A stretch of DNA of 5,929 nucleotides from Candidatus Coatesiibacteriota bacterium (GCA_014728185.1 WJMB01000270.1:1-5929); one strand, 5' to 3'; shown: positions 1-5,139, counted from the first letter of the stretch. The notes: generated by a model from the sequence alone, not told the origin. Translations and numbers: made by a program.

Positions 1-638
1 ACCAACGACCGCGGACCTTCGCCGCTTCGGTGAGCCGCGCCGTGGAGCTCGGCGTCGATCACCTTTCCCTTTACGCCCTCAAGCTCGAACCGGGCACCCC
101 CCTGGCCCGGGCCGTGGAAACCGGCGAGCTGACCGCGCCCGCCCCCGACGAGGCCGCCGACTGCTACTCCGCCGCCCGGGAGCTGCTGGCCGCCGCCGGG
201 TTCCAGCAGTACGAGATCTCCAACTTCGCCCGCCCGGGCCATCGCTCGCAGCATAACGAGCACTACTGGCGCGGCGGACGCTTCATCGGACTGGGTCCCT
301 CGGCTGTGGGCGACGACGGCGCCGTCCGCCGCAAGGTCACCCCCGACATCGAGGCCTGGCTGGACGCCGTCGAAGCCGGTCGCGAGCCCCCCGTCGAGCT
401 CGAGGAGCCCACCCCCCGACAGCGCGAGATCGAGTTCGCCATGCTCAACCTGCGCCGCCTGGAGGGATTCTCCGTGAGGGTTTTCGCCGAGAGGTTCGGT
501 CGGGATGCCTTCGCCGCCTTCCCCGGTCTGGCCTCCCACCTAGAGGCCGGACGGCTGGTGCTCTCCGGCGGCGCCCTGCGGCTGTCCCCGGAACACTTAC
601 TGACCAGCGACGCCGTCCTGCGCGATTTGTTCGATTAA
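1..638 (+). CDS. hemW: HemW, radical SAM haem chaperone (C-terminal part, 5' truncated)
   Basis: HemW is a radical-SAM protein related to coproporphyrinogen III dehydrogenase (HemN) that is now regarded as a haem chaperone in the cytoplasm. Only the C-terminal part of about 212 residues is present; the reading frame enters at base 3 and is open to the left edge, so the CxxxCxxC iron-sulphur motif lies outside the window. Visible family signatures are HLSLYALKLEPGTPL near the left end, then YEISNFARPGHRSQHN, the HYWRGGRFIGLGPSAVG block, and the HemN C-terminal domain beginning at about base 420 (LNLRRLEGF, FAERFGRD). The end (LRLSPEHLLTSDAVLRDLF) matches the usual winged-helix-like finish, so the 3' end looks intact. 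A GTG at base 30 is internal to the conserved region and is not the true start. Assignment to HemW rather than HemN rests on the YEISNFA/GLGP pattern and on general family knowledge. No terminator is evident after the TAA. Confidence 0.93.
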   Translation, partial: QRPRTFAASVSRAVELGVDHLSLYALKLEPGTPLARAVETGELTAPAPDEAADCYSAARELLAAAGFQQYEISNFARPGHRSQHNEHYWRGGRFIGLGPSAVGDDGAVRRKVTPDIEAWLDAVEAGREPPVELEEPTPRQREIEFAMLNLRRLEGFSVRVFAERFGRDAFAAFPGLASHLEAGRLVLSGGALRLSPEHLLTSDAVLRDLFD

Positions 639-1367
639 GGTGGCGGCTGATATCGACGTATCCCGTAGCAAATCGAGATAGCTGTACACTTTAATGAACC
701 CTGATAGCAGCGAGAAATATATCTCTAAGTGCGGTTATAACAACTAAGGGATCACTTAACTTTCACGGACCAAGGTATTACTGGACATCGTTCAATTATC
801 AGCAGTTGCAGGGCAATCAGGTTTGCACATCGAGTTAGTTGTTTGTGGCAGGTCAAGTGGGTTTCCACATTCCCATAATGCCCGTGTTGATTTCTCGGCG
901 CTCGACAAGGAACTGCTTGCTACTATCGGCCTCGATGAAGATGCGTCGATCCCAAGTAGCCTAATAGCATACATATATAACGAGTAAGCACTGGTATTTG
1001 AAGACAAGAGCCTGCTCTTTCTTCGTCATTGTCATGTATCAGCCGTTTTTCGAAGTGGTGCGGTGTTTCGAGTTGTTACTAGCTGGTCCGGGATCGTGTG
1101 TGATGCCACAACCAATAAGGGTGTTGTGCATGATTGCTTGCTCAATACAGAGCAATTTAGAATGGGCGAAAAGGCCCACCAGGCCGATCCTAATCAGCTT
1201 GAGTTGGTCCGAACACGTTCCCCGATGCCTATTGTAACAACCCCTTCGATTCATTCGACTGAGCCGACTCGACCTCCACCGAACCAGCCCCCGATAGACC
1301 CGGCGTCGGGCCGCTAACCCGAGCCCCTCCCAGCGCGGATGCCCAATCGCATTAACCCCTTATTATC
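639..1367. other. Gene-poor, lower-GC intergenic island
   Basis: This stretch of about 730 bases between hemW and the propeller-gene promoter has no ORF with both a good start and a recognisable family. Counting 661-1020 by hand gives 160 G/C of 360 (44%), far below the neighbouring genes, where sampled lines exceed 70%. G+C rises again after about base 1240. Stops are frequent in all frames in 640-760. The only notable coding-like signal is the start-less ORF at 760-987 and the open frame that follows it. No hairpin followed by a T-run, tRNA cloverleaf or terminal inverted repeat was seen. Foreign or decayed DNA is the likeliest explanation, by inference from composition. Confidence 0.6.
760..987 (+). 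pseudogene. Start-less ORF, possible C-terminal remnant of a small protein
   Basis: A frame open from just after a TAA at 757-759 to a TAA at 985-987 encodes about 75 residues with no ATG, GTG or TTG near its beginning and no Shine-Dalgarno sequence. The translation looks protein-like, with alternating hydrophobic strands and a plausible helix: GLHIELVVCG, ARVDFSALDKELLATIGL, and the end SLIAYIYNE. It has moderate codon use and lower G+C than the housekeeping genes. The layout of a beta strand, a loop, an 'LDKELLATIGL' helix and an '..IY' end recalls the C-terminal half of small DUF4279-like proteins, but that is only an impression. Upstream bases 640-757 carry stops in every frame, so any N-terminal half is gone or scrambled. 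It may equally be a chance ORF. Confidence 0.3.
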
Positions 1368-1396
1368 TTGACCTTTAGAACCCGACGAGATATACT
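1368..1396 (+). promoter_or_regulatory. Sigma70-type promoter of the PQQ-like propeller gene
   Basis: A -35 box TTGACC (1368-1373, five of six consensus bases) and a -10 box TATACT (1391-1396, five of six) are separated by exactly 17 bases. This is the best promoter in the window. Transcription would be expected to start near 1402-1404, giving a leader of about 63 bases before the ATG at 1466. The boxes sit in a local AT-rich pocket just upstream of a GC-rich gene, which supports a real function. Confidence 0.75.
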
Positions 1397-1401
1397 GAAA
1401 A

Positions 1402-1459
1402 CCAGTTGCAAAAGCACGCTGTTACCCGGTGCGTGAGCACCGATACCGGTTGACTGGAG
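1402..1459 (+). promoter_or_regulatory. Foldable 5' leader with GNRA-capped hairpin and possible Shine-Dalgarno pairing
   Basis: The predicted leader contains a perfect 6-bp stem CGGTGC/GCACCG (1427-1432 with 1437-1442) closed by the tetraloop GTGA, a GNRA type. In addition, CCAGTTG at 1402-1408, the predicted first bases of the transcript, can pair with TGACTGG at 1451-1457 (five Watson-Crick plus two G-U pairs). That would enclose the hairpin and cover the first two bases of the Shine-Dalgarno GGAG (1456-1459). The pairing is read directly from the sequence; any control of translation by it is inference. Confidence 0.4.
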
Positions 1460-1465
1460 TGGGAC

Positions 1466-2665
1466 ATGGCCCGGATACAGATATCCCAGGAAGAGGTCGA
1501 GCTGATCCGCAAGAGCGCCCTGGCCGAGGTGGACCGGCTGACGGCCAAGCTCAAAGACACCATCAACAGCTACTTCCTGCGCTTCAAGACCGACGACATC
1601 CACACCTGGACCTGCTATCGCGGCAACACCGCCCACACCGGCGTTGTCGGCCCGGCGATCATCCCCCCCGAGGGCGAGCCGGTCTTCGAGTACGAGATCG
1701 GCGAGGGCGTCGTCACCGGCCCCAGCCTGACCCAAACCCACCTGGTCACCCCTGCCGCCGGCGGCGAAGAGCTGCACTGCGTCGCCCTGGAAACCGGCGA
1801 GCGCGCCTGGAAGGCCCAGCTCGACGGCAAGGTCTCCTGCCCGGCGGCCATCGGCTGGGACGGCTACGTCTACGTGGCCTGCGACGACCTCAACCTCTAC
1901 TCCATCGGCATCGAGAGCGGTCTGCTGCGCTGGAAGTACCTCTTCGACGATCTAATCCAGCTCACTCCCTGCGTCGAGGGCTCCAACGTCTTCCTGGTCA
2001 CCCAGGAGGGCTTCCTGCTGGCCCTGGACGCCACGCAGAGCTCGCTGAAATGGATCAGCCCCTGGGAATCGGCCTTCAGCGAACCCACCGCCGGCACCGG
2101 CGCCATCTACCTCTCCACCTACGACGGCTGCCTGATGAGCGTCTACATGGGCTCCGGCGACATTCGCTGGAAGACCCGCTCCTTCGGCAACGCCGGCAGC
2201 TCGCCCACCTACTACGACAACAAGCTCTACTTCGCCATCCCCGAGACCGCCGGCGAGCTCGAAGACAAGCCCGGCTCCCAGCGCCCCTACCTGATCGTCA
2301 TCGACGCCGCCACCGGCAAACTCCTCTGGCGCTACGAGACCATCGCCTCGCTGACCTGCACCCCGGCCATCGCCGAAGGGCGCGTCTTCACCGTGGCCCA
2401 GAACTACCTCGAGGCCGTCAGCAGCGACGGCGGCAACCGCCTCTGGCGGGTCAGCACCGAGACTCCCATCCGCCACAGCCCCGTCGTCACCGACAACGCC
2501 GTTTTCGTCACCACACGGGCCGGCGTCCTCCACGGCTTCGACGTCGCCAAGGGCGAGGAGCTCTGGCGGCACCAACTCGAGGCCCCCGCCGTCGACGGAC
2601 CCTGTTTCGCTGCCGGCCGCCTGGTGGTCTCCTGCGAAAACGGCATGCTCTACGCCTTCAAATAG
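1466..2665 (+). CDS. PQQ-like beta-propeller repeat protein, no signal peptide
   Basis: This 399-residue protein is built from PQQ-type (BamB/quinoprotein-like) propeller repeats. The start ATG is preceded by GGAG (1456-1459) with a 6-base spacer, and an in-frame TGA at 1451 excludes a much longer start. Residues 1-40 form a charged, helix-prone segment (EEVELIRKSALAEVDRLTAKL). Residues 48-59 carry the W-x2-YRGN-x-AHTG signature typical of this superfamily's first strand. Seven modules of the 'xxALDxxTGxxxW' type follow; the first is HCVALETGERAW at 104-115 and later ones include LIVIDAATGKLLW and HGFDVAKGEELW. A final strand (MLYAFK) would close an eighth blade with the N-terminal strand. 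No signal peptide or transmembrane segment is visible, so it is probably cytoplasmic, unlike BamB or secreted dehydrogenases. PQQ ligands are not identifiable, and a scaffold or binding role is more likely than an enzyme. It has its own promoter and terminator. Confidence 0.88.
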   Translation: MARIQISQEEVELIRKSALAEVDRLTAKLKDTINSYFLRFKTDDIHTWTCYRGNTAHTGVVGPAIIPPEGEPVFEYEIGEGVVTGPSLTQTHLVTPAAGGEELHCVALETGERAWKAQLDGKVSCPAAIGWDGYVYVACDDLNLYSIGIESGLLRWKYLFDDLIQLTPCVEGSNVFLVTQEGFLLALDATQSSLKWISPWESAFSEPTAGTGAIYLSTYDGCLMSVYMGSGDIRWKTRSFGNAGSSPTYYDNKLYFAIPETAGELEDKPGSQRPYLIVIDAATGKLLWRYETIASLTCTPAIAEGRVFTVAQNYLEAVSSDGGNRLWRVSTETPIRHSPVVTDNAVFVTTRAGVLHGFDVAKGEELWRHQLEAPAVDGPCFAAGRLVVSCENGMLYAFK

Positions 2666-2711
2666 CCGGCGCCGCTGCCAACAAAGCGCCCGGCCACCCG
2701 ACCCGGCGGTT

Positions 2712-2746
2712 ACCCCGCAAACGGTACCTCACCGGGCGGGGTTTTT
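2712..2746 (+). terminator. Rho-independent terminator after the propeller gene
   Basis: ACCCCGC (2712-2718) pairs with GCGGGGT (2736-2742). An inner stem CGGT/ACCG (2722-2725 with 2731-2734) sits inside, and the structure runs straight into TTTTT (2742-2746). It lies 46 bases after the TAG of the propeller gene. The GC-rich stem plus T-run is the classic arrangement and ends this transcription unit. Confidence 0.85.
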
Positions 2747-2757
2747 CACCAGAGGGG

Positions 2758-2807
2758 CTGGTATTTGGGACTGGAACAATAAGCTGATACCAGACGAGGA
2801 AGCTGGT
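2758..2807 (+). repeat. Overlapping, mutually exclusive inverted repeats
   Basis: CTGGTAT (2758-2764) is the reverse complement of ATACCAG (2787-2793), separated by 22 bases. The right arm can instead pair as ACCAG (2789-2793) with CTGGT (2803-2807) across a 9-base loop. The two stems share one strand and cannot form together. This is seen directly in the sequence; a switching role is speculative. Confidence 0.4.
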
Positions 2808-3049
2808 GAAAAGCGCGCCGGGGAGTTGACGGGAGGGCTGTTTCGGAAACCGCTCAGTGGGCCGGTCCGGGGGGCTGCGCGGTGGCCCGCAAAGGGACGA
2901 TCCTGTGATGACGGGAGAACAACAGCGGGAAGCTGGGTCTCCATCCACCGAAAGCCACACTGGACGGCGCCGTTGCAGATCATCACAGCCTGGAGATCGC
3001 CCCTCCGGCGCACCCGCGAGATGCACCGACCGCAGTTTGCAAACCAGCA

Positions 3050-3066
3050 ACCGCCGACCGAGCGGT
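3050..3066 (+). repeat. Short hairpin upstream of the TPR gene
   Basis: ACCGC (3050-3054) pairs with GCGGT (3062-3066) around the 7-base loop CGACCGA. It is preceded by the 10-base palindrome GTTTGCAAAC (3035-3044). There is no T-run, so it is not a canonical terminator. It lies about 80 bases before the TPR start and could belong to its leader or operator region. Confidence 0.3.
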
Positions 3067-3146
3067 AAAGTGAAACCCCGAGCAACCTGCAACGTAGCTT
3101 AATCATTGCGCGGTATTGACAACACCTCAACCAAACCCCACCAGCG

Positions 3147-4001
3147 ATGCAGAGAAACCCGTTCCGGCCGCCAGGCATACTCGCCCCGGCCCTGTTGATG
3201 ACAGTTCTCCTCCCCCTGGCCTGCGCTCCGGAGCGTCAGGAGGGCGACCCGCAGATAAATGAGTTGGCCGAGGAGGTCAGCGAGAACCCCGACGACGCCG
3301 AGCTGCGCTTCCGCTTCGGCCTGGCCTTCCTCGAACTCGAGCCGCCGGACCTCGAACAGGCCGCCGAGCAGTTCGCCGAGGCGACCTACCTGGCGCCGGC
3401 CTGGTCGCGGGCCTACTACAACCACGGTGTGGTCCTGGCCGAGCTCGAACACTACAATGAGGCTCAGGCGGCCTTCGAGCGGGCCGTCGAACTGGAGCCC
3501 GACTACGCCCCGGCCTGGAGCAACCTGGGCCTGATCCACCACCTCAACGCCCGCTACACCGAGGCCGTCGAGGCCTTCCGCAGGGCCCTGGCCGTGGATC
3601 CCGACTACTACGAAGCCCGCTTCAACCTCGGCTGCAGCTACGAGAAGCTGCGCGACATGCCCCGGGCCGCGGAGGCCTACGAGGCGGCGGTGGCAATCAA
3701 CCCCGAGGCCCCGCCGGCCTACCACAACCTGGCCCGGATGTACTACATCGCCGGCCGCTATGAGGAAGCCGTCGAGAAGCTGGAGCGCCTGGACGAGCTG
3801 CGCCCCGACAACCCGCCCACCCTCTACAACCTCTACCGCTGCCACACGGCCCTGGGGAACGTCGCCGAGGCCGAGGCCTACTACAAGCGCGCCACCACCA
3901 TCGATCCGCGCTATACCGAGATTCCCCTCGAGTCCCACGAGTTCATCCCCATGGAGGAGCTGGAGCGGCAGGGCTATCTGCTGTCTCCCGCCGAAGAATA
4001 A
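3147..4001 (+). CDS. TPR-repeat lipoprotein
   Basis: This 284-residue protein begins with a basic N-terminus, a hydrophobic stretch (residues 11-24) and the lipobox LPLAC, predicting lipidation at Cys26 and membrane anchoring after export. Six tetratricopeptide repeats follow at about residues 51-258, in near-exact 34-residue register from residue 89 on: Ala89, Ala123, Ala157, Ala191 and Thr225 occupy equivalent positions. Typical motifs are AWSNLGLIHH, RYTEAVEAFRRALAVDPDY and RYEEAVEKL. A 26-residue tail ends the protein. TPRs form a helical solenoid for protein-protein contacts, so this is likely an assembly factor or scaffold in the envelope; partners are unknown. The ATG at 3147 is the only start that keeps the whole signal sequence, since an in-frame TGA lies at 3117. 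It has no obvious Shine-Dalgarno sequence, unlike its neighbours. It is first of three co-directional genes, with a 76-base gap to the next. Confidence 0.88.
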   Translation: MQRNPFRPPGILAPALLMTVLLPLACAPERQEGDPQINELAEEVSENPDDAELRFRFGLAFLELEPPDLEQAAEQFAEATYLAPAWSRAYYNHGVVLAELEHYNEAQAAFERAVELEPDYAPAWSNLGLIHHLNARYTEAVEAFRRALAVDPDYYEARFNLGCSYEKLRDMPRAAEAYEAAVAINPEAPPAYHNLARMYYIAGRYEEAVEKLERLDELRPDNPPTLYNLYRCHTALGNVAEAEAYYKRATTIDPRYTEIPLESHEFIPMEELERQGYLLSPAEE

Positions 4002-4005
4002 GCCG

Positions 4006-4025
4006 ACCGGCGCCGCGGCGCCGGT
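4006..4025. repeat. Perfect 20-base GC palindrome after the TPR gene
   Basis: The 20 bases from 4006 to 4025 equal their own reverse complement: ACCGGCGCC, central GC, GGCGCCGGT. They begin five bases after the TPR stop. As RNA this would be a very stable hairpin. It is followed by GTAAACC rather than a T-run, so it is not a standard intrinsic terminator. It could protect the upstream mRNA from 3' exonucleases or reduce read-through to the next gene. Confidence 0.6.
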
Positions 4026-4031
4026 GTAAAC

Positions 4032-4047
4032 CTGGAGTTGCATCCAG
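4032..4047 (+). repeat. Second intercistronic hairpin
   Basis: CTGGA (4032-4036) pairs with TCCAG (4043-4047) around the 6-base loop GTTGCA. It lies between the 20-base palindrome and the Shine-Dalgarno sequence of the next gene. Together the two hairpins fill most of the 76-base gap between the TPR gene and the 124-residue gene, hinting at post-transcriptional adjustment within the operon. Confidence 0.35.
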
Positions 4048-4077
4048 CCCAAGGCAACGAGTCAACCGGAGGCGACA

Positions 4078-4452
4078 ATGCGTATCAAGCCCCTTTACGG
4101 AGTCCTGACCCTGGTCGGCGCCGTGCTGATCGGCTACCTGTTCGGGGTGGCCTGCGAGCGCGACCCCGTCTCCATCGGCGTCGAGGGCGCCGCCACGGTC
4201 AAGGTCTACGAGATCCCCGCCGGCAACTTCCAGGGCTCCGAGTACGTCGAGTTCGACGAGCTGCGCCTGGATCCCGTCGACGACGACACCACACCGATGC
4301 TGCTCATCTACGGCGACCACGGCTCCGACGGCGTGCTCTGGTACCCCCTGGACCAGGAGTACTGGCACGCCAAGGACGGCAACCTGCACATCGACGACGA
4401 CGGCCAGGGCACCGAGACCTACCGCATCGTTCTGATGTACCAGCTCGACTAG
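4078..4452 (+). CDS. Small exported or membrane-anchored protein, unknown family
   Basis: This 124-residue protein starts at an ATG with GGAGG (4068-4072) five bases upstream, a strong start. The N-terminus is basic (MRIK), followed by a hydrophobic segment at residues 6-25 ending in GVAC with Cys26. The -3 residue is Gly, so the lipobox is imperfect; it may be a lipoprotein or a signal-anchored protein facing outwards. The mature part is acidic (DDD at 68-70 and 106-108) and rich in aromatic residues, with strand-like stretches TVKVYEI, YVEFDELRL, MLLIYGD and YRIVLMYQL, suggesting a small all-beta domain. No known family is recognised. Its aromatic, Gly and Thr-Pro spacing matches the next gene's product, indicating a likely paralogue. 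The stop codon overlaps the downstream ribosome binding site, so the two are surely co-transcribed. Confidence 0.8.
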   Translation: MRIKPLYGVLTLVGAVLIGYLFGVACERDPVSIGVEGAATVKVYEIPAGNFQGSEYVEFDELRLDPVDDDTTPMLLIYGDHGSDGVLWYPLDQEYWHAKDGNLHIDDDGQGTETYRIVLMYQLD

Positions 4453-4463
4453 GAGGAAGCGCC

Positions 4464-4853
4464 ATGAGAAGCAAACTAGCGCTCTCGGCCTGCGCGGCCC
4501 TGCTGTTCTTCGCCGGCTGCAGCGATCCCGAGAGCATCGTCGAGCCCTACGCCTCCCAGGTCGCCTACGAATTCACCCGCAACGAGGTCGACAATGCCGG
4601 CGGCTGGCTGGAGATCGCCGAGATCGGCAACGACACCAGCCTGGAGCTCACCCCGGCGGTCAGCGTCTGGGGCGACGGCGCCGCCGACGTTGACGAGGAC
4701 GGCGACGGCCCGGAGGGTCCGGTGACCCACTGGGAGACCCTCGAGGAGTCCGACTGGGCGCTCGACCTGGCCAACGGTCGGGTGTTCATCGACTTGGCCG
4801 ACGAGAGCCGCCACTTCCGCGTCTTGGTGACGCGCAGCTCCAGCGAATTCTAG
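4464..4853 (+). CDS. Small lipoprotein-like protein with Asp-rich DxDxDG loop, unknown family
   Basis: This 129-residue protein starts at the ATG at 4464, placed 7 bases after AGGAGG (4451-4456), which overlaps the previous stop. The same frame is open further upstream, but that part is only a shadow of the preceding gene. The N-terminus MRSKLALSA...LLFFAGC gives a short signal sequence with a lipobox-like FAGC and predicted lipidation at Cys19; Phe at -3 is not classical. The mature part has strand-like segments (VAYEF, WLEIAEI, AVSVWGD, RVFIDL, HFRVLVT). It also has an Asp-rich loop at residues 71-82 containing DVDEDG, the DxDxDG pattern of EF-hand or thrombospondin-like calcium loops, so calcium binding is possible. 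No family is recognised. The protein aligns by eye with the preceding gene product, except that this loop is inserted. It is third in the probable envelope operon. Confidence 0.82.
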   Translation: MRSKLALSACAALLFFAGCSDPESIVEPYASQVAYEFTRNEVDNAGGWLEIAEIGNDTSLELTPAVSVWGDGAADVDEDGDGPEGPVTHWETLEESDWALDLANGRVFIDLADESRHFRVLVTRSSSEF

Positions 4854-5015
4854 GAAGGGATTATTACTGGTAAGTGAACAGGCACGCATCGCTATTGGCT
4901 TGTTAATATTCGCCTAATAGCTCGGTATGCCGTCGCTTGCCCCATCCTGCCCGGTGGCGCCAAACCTTGACGCGCTCGAGGGGGACGCTGAGAGCGGGGA
5001 AATCTCTACTCCTGC

Positions 5016-5043
5016 TTTGCATCCCGGGCCACCCAGGTATACA
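5016..5043 (+). promoter_or_regulatory. Weak candidate promoter for the aminotransferase gene
   Basis: TTTGCA (5016-5021) and TATACA (5038-5043), each four of six consensus bases, are separated by 16 bases. Transcription from here would give a leader of roughly 275 bases before the TTG start. The match is modest and such pairs arise by chance in an AT-richer stretch, so this is only a candidate. Confidence 0.25.
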
Positions 5044-5114
5044 AGATGCCAAGTGCTCTCTATGAGCGGTTGTAGTAATTATCTAGCTCGCGTGTTTATC
5101 GAACAGATGCCTTT

Positions 5115-5139
5115 CGGGAGTTAGATGCCGGCGCTCCCG
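5115..5139 (+). terminator. Weak hairpin, possible terminator
   Basis: CGGGAG (5115-5120) pairs with CTCCCG (5134-5139) across a 13-base loop and is followed by TTCT only. The short T-run makes intrinsic termination doubtful. It is the best hairpin between the lipoprotein operon and the aminotransferase gene that could end the former. Confidence 0.25.

Larger units (their letters stand above)
2747..3146. other. GC-rich intergenic region with several inverted repeats, no credible gene
   Basis: These 400 bases separate the terminator from the TPR gene. Frames stay open on both strands because of base composition, but the translations are low-complexity, rich in R, P, S and G, and match no family I recognise. 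Visible structure includes a 7-bp inverted repeat at 2758-2793, an overlapping alternative stem at 2789-2807, GGGCC/GGCCC at 2859-2888, the palindrome GTTTGCAAAC at 3035-3044 and ACCGC/GCGGT at 3050-3066. A TTGACA hexamer occurs at 3116-3121 without a good -10 box at the expected distance. The region may hold a structured leader or small RNA, but nothing matches tmRNA, RNase P, SRP RNA or a riboswitch I can name. Confidence 0.45.

Noticed and set aside
735..840. Possible integron attC-like site in the low-GC island (ACTTAAC at 754-760 and GTTAGTT at 833-839)
   Set aside because: The right core does not fit the GTTRRRY consensus, the arms are not complementary and there is no cassette array or integrase.
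1952..2575. Minus-strand ORF of 207 codons
   Set aside because: It is low-complexity (Gly, Ala, Val, Asp) and antisense to the propeller repeats. It is a composition artefact.
1429..2787. Long + strand ORF of 452 codons overlapping the propeller gene in another frame
   Set aside because: It is Arg, His and Pro-rich, as expected from an out-of-frame reading of GC-rich coding DNA, while the overlapping frame at 1466-2665 has clear PQQ repeats and a Shine-Dalgarno sequence.
2790..3000. Resemblance to conserved RNA motifs such as the cobalamin riboswitch (GGTGAAAAGC) or RNase P RNA
   Set aside because: Only isolated short strings match. The B12-box, the P4 core of RNase P and other diagnostic blocks are absent.
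2658..3178. Two overlapping minus-strand ORFs of 144 and 149 codons in the intergenic region
   Set aside because: They overlap each other in different frames, cover the terminator, contain no recognisable motif and have no convincing ribosome binding site.
3099..4052. Minus-strand ORF of 317 codons
   Set aside because: It is an exact antisense shadow of the TPR gene, rich in Val, Gly, Leu and Ala with no domain. The TPR repeats on the + strand are unambiguous.
4038..4463. N-terminal extension of the 129-residue protein's frame
   Set aside because: The frame is open upstream only because it shadows the 124-residue gene. The ATG at 4464 has AGGAGG and begins a proper signal sequence.
3943..4889. 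Minus-strand ORFs at 3943-4389 and 4476-4889
   Set aside because: They are antisense shadows of the small exported protein genes, with biased composition and no family signature.
959..4921. Shared 10-mer GCCTAATAGC in the two low-GC stretches as an insertion-site repeat
   Set aside because: A single 10-base match between stretches of about 800 and 475 bases is roughly what chance would give, and flanking bases do not extend it.
4927..5124. 65-codon + strand ORF after the lipoprotein operon
   Set aside because: It has no Shine-Dalgarno sequence and no motif, and the translation is low-information. Its length is within chance expectation.
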